13,604 bases of DNA from an uncultured Collinsella sp. (GTDB taxonomy: Bacteria; Actinomycetota; Coriobacteriia; Coriobacteriales; Coriobacteriaceae). The notes below the pieces were generated by a model that was given only the letters and a program-made list of their open reading frames with translations, ran no database searches and was not told where the DNA came from. Positions 6,588-13,604 of the stretch are shown one piece after another. The stretch lies in contig CABQNA010000020.1 of assembly GCA_902465425.1 (NCBI GenBank), forward strand, positions 1 through 13,604. Direction: 5' to 3'. The translations under genes and the position numbers were made by a program. The number at the start of each line of letters is the position of its first letter. The first letter of the stretch is position 1.

Positions 6588-6673
6588 ACGCCAAAGAGTG
6601 TCCCCAACGACTAGTTGTTTAAGAACGTCCCCGATGACTACACTGCCGGGCAAAAAGGAACGCCTAATGACTA
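6588..6673 (-). repeat. Inverted copy of the 27-bp repeat array at the ade 3' end
   Basis: On the minus strand two contiguous 27-base units (6641-6615 and 6614-6588) repeat the pair found at 5526-5579, with the same GACGTTC then GACACTC order and few mismatches. Nearer the gene, a degenerate unit CTAGTCATTAGGCGTTCC starts at 6674 and supplies the TAG stop codon of adenine deaminase (6673-6671). Between them is a CTGCCGG element (6643-6667) in the same plus-strand direction as the one at 5602. Confidence 0.85.
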
Positions 6674-8491
6674 GTCGGCGTAGGTGAAGGTGGTGACGTC
6701 GAACATGCCCTCGGGGCGGATGCGGAGCGTCGGGATCACCGGCAGGGGCAGGAAGATGATGCCCATGATGGGGTCGAGCGGCGGCTCGATGCCCATGGCG
6801 CGCGCCTTGACCATAAAGTCGTCGTGCTGCGCGGCGACATCCTCGGCCGTGCCCTCACTCATCAGGCCACCAAGCGCTAGCGGAATGCGCGCCACGACCT
6901 CGCCGTTGCGCACCAGCACGTGGCCGCCCTGGCCAACAGCCTCGACGGCAGCCATCATATCGGCCGCGTTGTCGCCCACCACGCACACGTTGTGCGAATC
7001 GTGGCCGATCGTCGAGGCGATAGCACCGCCCGTGATGGTAAAGCCGCGCACCCAGCCACGGCCGATATGCTTGCCGACGAGCCCCATGCCGGCGGGACCG
7101 TCGCCATCGGCGCCCTCGGCCTGTAGCGACACGCCGCGACCGTGACGCTCGATCAGCATAATGCGGCGCAGACCCTCGGCATTCTCGGGACGAACTATGC
7201 CCGTGATGGCCTTGCCCGGCACCACGTCGATCACGGCCTCGCCCGGCTTAAAGGCATAGTCGAACACGTCGAGCGATAGCTTCGGCAGCTTAACGGAAGC
7301 ACGCAGCTCATCGGCAAGGGCCGCAACCTCGGCCATCTCGGGTGCGATCTCGCCCACAAAGGCGCCGTCCTGTGCCACGAGCGCGCCGGCGGCATACACG
7401 CAATGCGGAGCCGTGGCAAACGTCAGGTCGTTGAGCACCAGCAGGTCGGCACGCTTGCCCGGGGCGATGGCGCCACGCAGTTCGTGCGGGTCGCGGCAAC
7501 CGTGGTCCAGGCCAAACGCCTCGGCCGTGGAAAGGGACGCCATGGATATGGCGACCACCGGGTCGATACCTGCCTCGATAGCCACGCGGCAGGCATTGTC
7601 GATCATACCGGTCGAAAGCGCATCTGAGGGAGCGCGGTCGTCGGTCGCAAAGCAGCAACGACGGGCGCGGGCGGGGTTCTCCAGCAGCATCGGCGACAAG
7701 TTGGCCAGGTCGTGGCTACACGTACCCTCACGCAGCATCACATACATGCCGCGGGACAGCTTGTCGAGCGCCTCCTCGGGAATCGTCGACTCGTGGTCGG
7801 CGATAATGCCCGCTGCGGCATAGGCATTGAGGTCCTTACCGGCAACAAGTGGCGCATGGCCGTCGACTTGCTTGGACGGCGTCTGGTTAGCGGCGTCGAT
7901 ACGAGCGCAGGTCTCGTGATCGGCCATAAAGACACCCGGCAGGTTCATCATTTCGCCCAGACCAAATACGTCGCCCGGATGCTCGGCAAAAAACGTCTGC
8001 ATATCAGCGGCGGTAATGACGGCGCCGGCCTGCTCATCGGGCAGCGCGGGCACGCACGAGGGCATCATGTACTTGATGGAAATGGGCGCGCGACGGCCGT
8101 CCTCGATCATAAAGCGCAGGCCGTCCAGGCCGGAAACGTTGGCGATCTCGTGGCTGTCGGCAATGGCAGTGGTGGTGCCGCGCGTCGCCGCCATGCGCGC
8201 ATACTCGGCGGGACGGATGTTCGAGGACTCGATATGCAGATGTCCGTCGATAAAGCCGGGGGCGATATAGCGACCCTGGCAGTCGATAACCTCGGCAGCC
8301 TCGTAGGTACCGGCGGCATCGTCGCGACCGTCGTAGAGCACGCCGACGATTACGCCGTCCTTGACGGCAACGCTACCGGGCGCCACGCGCTGACCGTACA
8401 CGTCGACAATCTGCGCATTGGTAAACAGCGTGTCGACGGGCACGCGGCCCTCGGCAGCGTCGATCACAGTCCTCATGACCTCAACGGACAT
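6671..8491 (-). CDS. ade: Adenine deaminase
   Basis: A 606-residue amidohydrolase that converts adenine to hypoxanthine and ammonia in purine salvage, in the cytoplasm. The metal-binding start is APGFIDGHLHIESS with His84 and His86; further family motifs are ADSHEIANVSG, GLGEMMN, the VDGHAP and ADHES histidines, and the late FATDDRAPSD aspartates. The C-terminal domain (about 420-606, with TGGAIASTIGHDSHN and a closing PLPVIPTLR segment) is the one specific to bacterial adenine deaminases, which sets it apart from other amidohydrolases. I start at the ATG at 8491, with AAAGGAG 5 bases upstream; an in-frame TTG at 8572 would add 27 residues but would be read through the leader hairpin and has no ribosome site. 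A candidate promoter and a terminator-like hairpin precede the gene, so attenuation is possible. Its stop codon is part of a repeat. Confidence 0.95.
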   Translation of the reverse strand: MSVEVMRTVIDAAEGRVPVDTLFTNAQIVDVYGQRVAPGSVAVKDGVIVGVLYDGRDDAAGTYEAAEVIDCQGRYIAPGFIDGHLHIESSNIRPAEYARMAATRGTTTAIADSHEIANVSGLDGLRFMIEDGRRAPISIKYMMPSCVPALPDEQAGAVITAADMQTFFAEHPGDVFGLGEMMNLPGVFMADHETCARIDAANQTPSKQVDGHAPLVAGKDLNAYAAAGIIADHESTIPEEALDKLSRGMYVMLREGTCSHDLANLSPMLLENPARARRCCFATDDRAPSDALSTGMIDNACRVAIEAGIDPVVAISMASLSTAEAFGLDHGCRDPHELRGAIAPGKRADLLVLNDLTFATAPHCVYAAGALVAQDGAFVGEIAPEMAEVAALADELRASVKLPKLSLDVFDYAFKPGEAVIDVVPGKAITGIVRPENAEGLRRIMLIERHGRGVSLQAEGADGDGPAGMGLVGKHIGRGWVRGFTITGGAIASTIGHDSHNVCVVGDNAADMMAAVEAVGQGGHVLVRNGEVVARIPLALGGLMSEGTAEDVAAQHDDFMVKARAMGIEPPLDPIMGIIFLPLPVIPTLRIRPEGMFDVTTFTYAD

Positions 8492-8511
8492 ACATGCTCC
8501 TTTAACCGTAG

Positions 8512-8547
8512 AAAAAAGCTGCGGAGCGGACAGACCTTCACCGCAGC
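8512..8547 (-). terminator. Terminator-like hairpin in the ade leader
   Basis: On the minus strand GCTGCGG (8547-8541) pairs with CCGCAGC (8524-8518) around a 16-base loop and is followed by six T (8517-8512), then the ribosome site and start of ade. It has the form of an intrinsic terminator but lies after the candidate promoter and 20 bases before the start codon. An internal CCGC (8530-8527 on the minus strand) could pair with the same GCGG and disrupt it, so attenuation is plausible. Confidence 0.65.
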
Positions 8548-8559
8548 AAACCAATAGCC

Positions 8560-8588
8560 ATTGTATGCCCAAAAGGAAGCCCCGCTAA
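8560..8588 (-). promoter_or_regulatory. Candidate ade promoter
   Basis: On the minus strand TACAAT (8565-8560) is a good -10 box; a weak TTAGCG (8588-8583) lies 17 bases upstream. Transcription would begin near 8553, just before the leader hairpin. No purine-riboswitch fold is visible in the short leader. Confidence 0.45.
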
Positions 8589-8650
8589 CACCCCTTCCGC
8601 TTAACGGCACCGCCAAATGATCCCTCCGTCCCCAAGGGATCGTCGTAACC

Positions 8651-8685
8651 AAAAAAGGCCGCAGTCGGGATTCCCGGCTGCGGCC
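8651..8685 (-). terminator. Intrinsic terminator of tyrS
   Basis: On the minus strand GGCCGCAG (8685-8678) and CTGCGGCC (8664-8657) pair, extended inward by five more pairs (one G-T) to a three-base loop, then six T at 8656-8651. It lies 29 bases after the tyrS stop codon and isolates tyrS from ade. Confidence 0.93.
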
Positions 8686-8714
8686 CTATTGCACATGTTA
8701 AGTTGACCTACTTG

Positions 8715-9926
8715 CTAGACCAATTTGAAGCCCTTGCGCTTACCCACAGAAAGGGTGTCGCCCAGCTTGAGGGCGCTGGGATCGATGTTATAGCTCTTGG
8801 GAGCCACGGCCTTGCCGTTGATTTTGACGCCGCCGCCGTCGATATCGCGACGAGCCTGACCGGCGCTCGCCGAAAGACCCAGGTCCTTGAGCAGGCCGGC
8901 GAGGTAGATCTGGCCCTCGTCGTTGACGGTCAGCTCGACATGCTTCTCGGGGAAGTCGGCGAGCTGACCCTCCTTGAAAACGCGGTCGAACTCGGCCTGA
9001 GCCTCGTCGCCGGCACCGGCGCCGTGGTAGGTGTCGCACAGGTCGCGGCCCAGAGCGCGCTTGAGCTCGTAGGGGTCGGCAGAGCCGTCGGCCAGAGCAG
9101 CGTCGATCTTGTCGACCTCGGCCGGGGTGAGCGAGCTCGCCAGGCGATAGTACTTGCCGATCATCTCGTCGGGGATGGACATGGTCTTGCCGAACATATC
9201 CTTGGGAGCGTCGGTCAGGCCGATGTAGTTGCCATAGGACTTGGACATCTTGCGTACGCCGTCGGTGCCCTCGAGCAGCGGCATGGTGAGCGCGATCTGC
9301 GGCTCCATGCCCATCTTCTCCATGAGCTCACGGCCGGCGAGCAGGTTGAAGAGCTGGTCGGTGCCGCCCATCTCCACGTCGGCCTTGATCTGCACGGAGT
9401 CGAAAGCCTGCATCACGGGATACAGGAACTCGTGCAGGGCGATCGGCGTCTGAGACTGGTAGCGCTTGGTAAAGTCATCGCGCTCAAGAATGCGGGCGAC
9501 GGTGAACTTGGAGCACACCTGCAGCAGGCCGGCCAGGTCCATCGACAAGATCCAGTCGCCGTTGTGCACGATGGTGGTCTTCTCGGGATCCAGGATCTTC
9601 ATGGCCTGGCTCACATAGGTCTCGGCATTGGCCTCGATCTGCTCCTGCGAAAGCTGCGGACGGGTGGAATTCTTGCCCGAAGGGTCGCCAATCAACGCGG
9701 TACCGTTGCCGATGATGAGGGTGACGTTGTGGCCCAGGTCCTGGAACTGACGCATCTTGCGCAGGGGCACGGCGTGGCCCAGGTGCAGGTCGGGGCTGGT
9801 GGGATCGACGCCGAGCTTGATGTTGAGGGGCTCGCCCTTCTCAAGCTTCTTGCGAAGGTCGGCCTCGGGGACGATTTGGGCAGCGCCCGAGGTGATGATA
9901 CGCATTTGCTCGTCAACAGACAGCAT
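8715..9926 (-). CDS. tyrS: Tyrosyl-tRNA synthetase
   Basis: A 403-residue class I aminoacyl-tRNA synthetase that charges tRNA-Tyr. The ATP-binding signature is HLGH at 48-51 after GVDPTSPDL; the second signature is KMSKS at 226-230 followed by YGNYIGL. The tyrosine pocket segments MGGTDQLFNLLAGREL and QSQTPIALHEFLYP are present. An S4 RNA-binding domain closes the protein (about 340-403), including GQARRDIDGGGVKINGK. The LHLGH form and spacing look more like the TyrS2/TyrZ type than the Bacillus TyrS1 type. I start at the ATG at 9926, which has AAAGGAGG 9 bases upstream, not at a distant in-frame start near 10022. The 96-base leader holds a small hairpin but is too short for a T-box. The U32 gene upstream runs in the same direction and may share its transcript. 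Confidence 0.96.
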   Translation of the reverse strand: MLSVDEQMRIITSGAAQIVPEADLRKKLEKGEPLNIKLGVDPTSPDLHLGHAVPLRKMRQFQDLGHNVTLIIGNGTALIGDPSGKNSTRPQLSQEQIEANAETYVSQAMKILDPEKTTIVHNGDWILSMDLAGLLQVCSKFTVARILERDDFTKRYQSQTPIALHEFLYPVMQAFDSVQIKADVEMGGTDQLFNLLAGRELMEKMGMEPQIALTMPLLEGTDGVRKMSKSYGNYIGLTDAPKDMFGKTMSIPDEMIGKYYRLASSLTPAEVDKIDAALADGSADPYELKRALGRDLCDTYHGAGAGDEAQAEFDRVFKEGQLADFPEKHVELTVNDEGQIYLAGLLKDLGLSASAGQARRDIDGGGVKINGKAVAPKSYNIDPSALKLGDTLSVGKRKGFKLV

Positions 9927-9947
9927 TGGGTATCCTCCTTTTGCTAT

Positions 9948-9974
9948 AGCACCCTCGCCGAAAACGGCGGTGCT
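9948..9974 (-). promoter_or_regulatory. Small hairpin in the tyrS leader
   Basis: On the minus strand AGCACC (9974-9969) pairs with GGTGCT (9953-9948), continued by GCCG/CGGC around a TTTT loop, with a three-base GAG bulge. The ribosome site begins about eight bases later. It may tune initiation or stabilise the message; it is not followed by a T-run. Confidence 0.4.
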
Positions 9975-10022
9975 GGAAGTCCATAAACTCTCATATGATA
10001 ACAAACTGACGCGACGCGGCAC

Positions 10023-11981
10023 CTACGACAGGAAAATCCTCGTCCTGCCGCATGCGTCAATGGCAACTGGCAGACGTGTACCGTCACGCTCGACCAGATA
10101 GCGTACCTGCCGACGACGCAAGCAGTCGCGGCAACGGACCTGTCCCGTCGCATCGGTGGCACAGACGCCCTCGGCGGTCAGCAGGCAGTGCTCGCACACC
10201 ATAAGCTCGGGACGGTCGGCGTCGACCGGACCCAAGACGCCGGGTTCAGCGGCCAGTTCGGCAATACGCTCCGCATCATTGCCGAGCAACTCGGCCGGCA
10301 AGTACACCCGCCCCGCACCGAGTCCGCGCAGCCAGGTAAGCGTGGCCCGATTCGCGCAGAACACCGGCGCCGCCACGTCAAACGTCACGCCCAGCTCGCG
10401 AGCGATCACCACCTGTCCCAGGTTGCGGCAAACGACGCGCCCGGCACGCTGCATCAGTGAGCGGGTCCAGTCAGCGTCACTCGCGCGGCACACCTCGTCA
10501 AGCACCACAACGGCGTCGGACAGATCGAGTTCTCCGCGCGGGTCGGCATCCATCAGCTGCCAAGCAAAAACCATGCGAGCGGGAACCGCGCACTCCACCG
10601 ACTCCGTCGACGCACCGCCATCCACCGCAACGCCCTCAAAGGGCAGCACCTCAACGGCACGCGCAACGGGCGCAATCGCATCCGCCTCGGCCCGCATGCA
10701 CTCCAACACCGCCGCCGTCTGATCCAACACGCCGGCGCTGCGAATCAGGTACACCTCGCAGCCCGCGTCCACTTTACGCTTGCAATGCACGACGACGCGC
10801 TTCCCCGCTGCGGCATCCACCGGGCAGGGCACCTGCGGCCAGCGCTTGGGCACATCGGGACGCGCGTCGACACCCGGATAGAACCGAATCTCGAGCGTGT
10901 CACCCGCCGCCACAGCGGCGTCGAGCTCAACGGTCACCTCTTCGTGGCCCACAGCGACCAAGCGCCCCACGCGCACGCCCTGGTTAATTGCGCGCTCAAA
11001 GCTCATCAGCTCGGCACCCGAACGCCCTCGCAGGAACGCATCGGTAAACCCACGATTAAACGACCTTCCCAGCTCGCGTTCAAGCTCTTCCACGACACCG
11101 GGGTCCCACGCGCCGTCGCGCAGCATATCGAGCGCCCGGCGCCACACCCGCACCACGTTGAATACGTAATCGGGGTTCTTCATGCGCCCCTCGATCTTGA
11201 GCGACGCCACGCCGGCATCTATAAGCTCGGGCAGATGCGCAATACCCAGATAGTCGCGCGGGCACAGCAGGCGATCCCCCTCGACGGCGACAACGCTCTG
11301 CCCCGCCTCGTCCACCAGGTCGTACGCCAGACGGCACGGCTGCGTGCAGTCGCCGCGCATCGCCGAGCGCCCACGCCGCAGGGCCGAGAACTCGCACGCC
11401 CCCGAATAGCCGATGCAAATCGCACCGTGGCAGAACACCTCGATGGACACGCCCGTGGCACATAGCGCCGCAATCTCGTCGACCGTCAGCTCGCGTGCCG
11501 TCGTCACGCGCTCGACCCCCAGCTCATCGGCGGCAAGCCGCACGGCGCCTTCGCTATGAGCGCCCGCCTGCGTGGACAGGTGAATCTCGATCCCGGGAAT
11601 CGCCGTGCGCAGTACACAAGCCAGCCCGGCATCGGCGACAATCAGAGCATCGGCGCCCAGCTCCAGTGCATGAACTCCCAACGCCACCGCATCGGACAGC
11701 TCATCGTCAAACACGAACACGTTGAGCGTTACGTACACACGCACGCCATGGGCATGCGCCACGGCGCAGCCGCGCGCAAACTCGTCATCCGTAAAGCCAT
11801 GCGCGCTCACGCGGGCGTTAAAGCCGCCCAACCCCGCATAGATGGCATCGGCACCCGCGGCGATGGCCGCAAGCATCTGGTCGAGTCCGCCCGCCGGCGC
11901 CAGCAGTTCGGGCAGCGCCGCACCGGCAGCATCCAATCCAGTCTCGTATTGTCCGCTCGGCCCCATCGCCCGAATCGCCAT
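10023..11981 (-). CDS. U32 family peptidase / rRNA or tRNA hydroxylation-type protein
   Basis: A 652-residue U32-family protein. It begins with the barrel segment ELLAPAGGLDQM and GADAIYAGL, then carries the U32 signature EVFCHGAICIGYSGACEFS at about 181-199 with Cys184, Cys189 and Cys196, then CTQPC at 212-216 and the KIEGRMKNPDYV block. Conserved cysteines of this family bind an iron-sulfur cluster in characterised members. The protein continues with a C-terminal domain rich in Val/Asp and ends in a CEHC...C...CRDC cluster and a DGTRLPVAIDACGR tail, as in long RlhA-like members that hydroxylate 23S rRNA; TrhP-type tRNA modification or true peptidase activity are alternatives. I start at the ATG at 11981 because AAGGAG sits 7 bases before it; an ATG at 12008 has no such site. 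It is divergent from a penicillin-binding protein gene and 96 bases upstream of tyrS, consistent with a translation-related job. Confidence 0.9.
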   Translation of the reverse strand: MAIRAMGPSGQYETGLDAAGAALPELLAPAGGLDQMLAAIAAGADAIYAGLGGFNARVSAHGFTDDEFARGCAVAHAHGVRVYVTLNVFVFDDELSDAVALGVHALELGADALIVADAGLACVLRTAIPGIEIHLSTQAGAHSEGAVRLAADELGVERVTTARELTVDEIAALCATGVSIEVFCHGAICIGYSGACEFSALRRGRSAMRGDCTQPCRLAYDLVDEAGQSVVAVEGDRLLCPRDYLGIAHLPELIDAGVASLKIEGRMKNPDYVFNVVRVWRRALDMLRDGAWDPGVVEELERELGRSFNRGFTDAFLRGRSGAELMSFERAINQGVRVGRLVAVGHEEVTVELDAAVAAGDTLEIRFYPGVDARPDVPKRWPQVPCPVDAAAGKRVVVHCKRKVDAGCEVYLIRSAGVLDQTAAVLECMRAEADAIAPVARAVEVLPFEGVAVDGGASTESVECAVPARMVFAWQLMDADPRGELDLSDAVVVLDEVCRASDADWTRSLMQRAGRVVCRNLGQVVIARELGVTFDVAAPVFCANRATLTWLRGLGAGRVYLPAELLGNDAERIAELAAEPGVLGPVDADRPELMVCEHCLLTAEGVCATDATGQVRCRDCLRRRQVRYLVERDGTRLPVAIDACGRTRIFLS

Positions 11982-12143
11982 CGGCAAACTCCTTACCAAG
12001 GTATGCATTCACTCTGAAAAATGCCGTCTTCCAGCATACACGAGGCCTCGCGCGCCCCGTTTGGTTTATCGTGTAATAACTTATGTCCATCCTGCCCCGA
12101 CGGCACATCCACCGTCCGGCACGACATACCTGGAGGTCAATAT

Positions 12144-13604
12144 ATGGGTCCTCGCCAACGACAGGGACGCAGCCGTTCAAAGACGCATGCCCTGCCCATA
12201 ATCCTGCTCTCGTTTTTGGGCTTTCTGCTGATTGCGGGCGTGGCATTTGGCATCGGCATGGTCGGCAACGTCAACCGCTGGCTGTCCGATCTGCCCGACT
12301 ACACCGACGCCAACGCGTATCTGGTGAGCGAGCCCACCGAGATCGTCGACTGCAACGGCAACAAGATCGCAAGCTTCTACACGCAAAACCGCAAGTCCAT
12401 CACCAAGGACGAGGTCTCCCCCTACGTGCTGCAGGGCACCGTTGACGTCGAGGACGAGCGCTTCTACGAGCACGGCGGTATCGACCTGTGGGGTATCGCG
12501 CGTGCTGCGGTGGCAACCCTCGGCGGCGGGCACGAAGGCGCCTCGACTATCACCCAGCAGCTGGTGCGCAACACCATCCTGCAGGAGGAGCAGTTCGACT
12601 CGACCATCGAGCGTAAGGTGCGCGAGGCCTACATCGCCGTCAAGATGGAGGACATGTACTCCAAAGACGAGATCCTCATGATGTACCTCAACACCATCTA
12701 TTACGGCCACGGCGCCTACGGCATCGAGGCCGCAGCCGAGACCTATCTGTCCAAGAGCGCCGCCGACCTCACCCTGAGCGAGGCCGCGCTGCTCATCGGC
12801 CTTCCCAACTCGCCCTCGCAGTACGACCCCACGGTCAACCCCGACCTGGCGCTGTCCCGTCGCAACAAGGTCCTCGACAACATGTTGCGTCTGAGCCACA
12901 TTACGCAGGAGGAGCACGATGCCGCACAGGCCGAGCCCATCACCCTCAACGTGACCGAAATCTCGGGCAGCGGCGTTGACGTATACTCGCAGCCCTACTT
13001 TGTCGCCTATGTTAAGCAGCTGCTGGAGCAGGAGTTCTCGACCGACGTGCTCTTTAAGGGCGGCCTGACCGTCAAGACCACCATCGACCCCACGATGCAG
13101 CAGGTAGCAGAGAATGCCGTCCGCGAGCAGCTCGACACGCTCTCGCTCGACGGCCTGGACATGGGCATGGTCGTCGTCGACCCCAAGACCGGCTACATCA
13201 AGTGCATGGTGGGCGGCTACGACTACAACGCCGACGAGAACCATGTGAACCACGCTACGGCGAAGCGCCCCGTGGGCTCCACGTTTAAGGCCTTTACGCT
13301 GGCAACTGCCATCCAAAACGGCATGAACCCCAACGTCACCCTCAACTGCAACTCGCCGCTCAAGGCCAAGGGCACCACGACCGAGGTCCAAAACTACGCC
13401 AACCATAGCTATGGCAACATCACGCTTAAGCAGGCAACGGCATACTCCTCCAACACCGGCTACATCCAGGTGGCGGAAGCCGTCGGCAACAGCAAGATCA
13501 TCTCGCTCGTCAAAAAGCTCGGCATTGATCCCGCCAAGGACAACATCGAGGACGTTCCCGTCATGACGCTCGGCACCGGCTCGATCTCGCCGCTCGAGAT
13601 GGCC
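12144..13604 (+). CDS. Class A penicillin-binding protein (3' end beyond window)
   Basis: The first 487 codons of a bifunctional peptidoglycan synthase; the frame is open to the window edge. A short basic cytoplasmic tail is followed by one membrane anchor at about 19-42. The GT51 glycosyltransferase domain shows all five motifs: EDERFYEHGG with catalytic Glu103, GASTITQQLVRN, RKVREA, KDEILMMYLNTIYYGHGAYG and LIGLPNSPSQYDP. The transpeptidase domain follows: catalytic Ser379 in GSTFK (with Lys382) and the SSN motif at 435-437. The KTG motif would lie past the end. It polymerises lipid II and crosslinks the stem peptides outside the membrane. GGAGG lies 7 bases before the ATG. It is divergent from the U32 gene; the 162-base spacer between the two starts holds AT-rich stretches such as TAATAACTTAT but no promoter I can place with confidence. 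Confidence 0.95.
   Translation, partial: MGPRQRQGRSRSKTHALPIILLSFLGFLLIAGVAFGIGMVGNVNRWLSDLPDYTDANAYLVSEPTEIVDCNGNKIASFYTQNRKSITKDEVSPYVLQGTVDVEDERFYEHGGIDLWGIARAAVATLGGGHEGASTITQQLVRNTILQEEQFDSTIERKVREAYIAVKMEDMYSKDEILMMYLNTIYYGHGAYGIEAAAETYLSKSAADLTLSEAALLIGLPNSPSQYDPTVNPDLALSRRNKVLDNMLRLSHITQEEHDAAQAEPITLNVTEISGSGVDVYSQPYFVAYVKQLLEQEFSTDVLFKGGLTVKTTIDPTMQQVAENAVREQLDTLSLDGLDMGMVVVDPKTGYIKCMVGGYDYNADENHVNHATAKRPVGSTFKAFTLATAIQNGMNPNVTLNCNSPLKAKGTTTEVQNYANHSYGNITLKQATAYSSNTGYIQVAEAVGNSKIISLVKKLGIDPAKDNIEDVPVMTLGTGSISPLEMA

Noticed and set aside
6419..6607. A 62-codon minus-strand frame with a hydrophobic N-terminus overlapping the HAD leader
   Set aside because: It begins with TTG inside the repeat unit, has no ribosome site, and runs through the promoter candidate and the leader hairpin.
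8492..8572. A 27-residue N-terminal extension of adenine deaminase
   Set aside because: The start would be TTG without a ribosome site and the extension would be encoded by the leader hairpin; the ATG at 8491 has a good ribosome site.
7712..9986. Long plus-strand open frames across ade (281 codons) and tyrS (427 codons)
   Set aside because: Both lie antisense to well-supported genes and show only composition effects of third-position GC bias.
12177..13406. A 409-codon minus-strand frame across the penicillin-binding protein gene
   Set aside because: The plus strand carries all GT51 motifs and the SxxK and SxN motifs, so the minus frame is a shadow.

Overview
The window looks like a chromosomal segment of a high-GC, anaerobic, gut-type actinobacterium of the Coriobacteriia. 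Collinsella is my best guess, from overall composition, gene style and gene content; this is inference, not a database match. Core genes sampled by hand run about 60-65% GC. The left end drops to about 42-52% GC in places.

Left region (1-2567, minus strand): a compositionally distinct cassette. It holds the 3' remnant of an ABC ATPase gene (2337-2564), a possible tiny ORF (2203-2334), a 604-aa protein fusing an ABC-2-like permease to its own ATPase (369-2183), and a small secreted Tyr-rich protein (23-367). The ribosome binding site of the small gene is built from the last codons of the ABC gene. The layout suggests a laterally acquired peptide export or bacteriocin-like module with one partly deleted partner.

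Second region (2708-5491, plus strand): an operator-like palindrome, an ACT-domain regulator (UPF0237 type), citrate synthase, a strong terminator, and a Cof-type HAD phosphatase whose start lies only 25 bases past that terminator.

Third region (5488-6673): a second Cof-type HAD phosphatase faces the first. It is enclosed by a family of 27-bp tandem repeats present in opposite orientations on its two sides. The repeats begin at, and supply, the TAG stop codons of the first HAD gene and of adenine deaminase. A long hairpin buries the ribosome binding site of the second HAD gene.

Fourth region (6671-11981, minus strand): adenine deaminase with a promoter and a terminator-like leader hairpin; tyrosyl-tRNA synthetase with a clear intrinsic terminator; and a U32-family peptidase/hydroxylase-like protein. 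The U32 gene is upstream of tyrS and may be cotranscribed with it.

Right end (12144 to the edge, plus strand): a class A penicillin-binding protein, divergent from the U32 gene and cut by the window end before its KTG motif.

Most genes are ordinary housekeeping. The parts worth a second look are the left cassette, the stop-codon repeats around the second HAD gene, and the promoter-hairpin-RBS leaders of the second HAD gene and of adenine deaminase.
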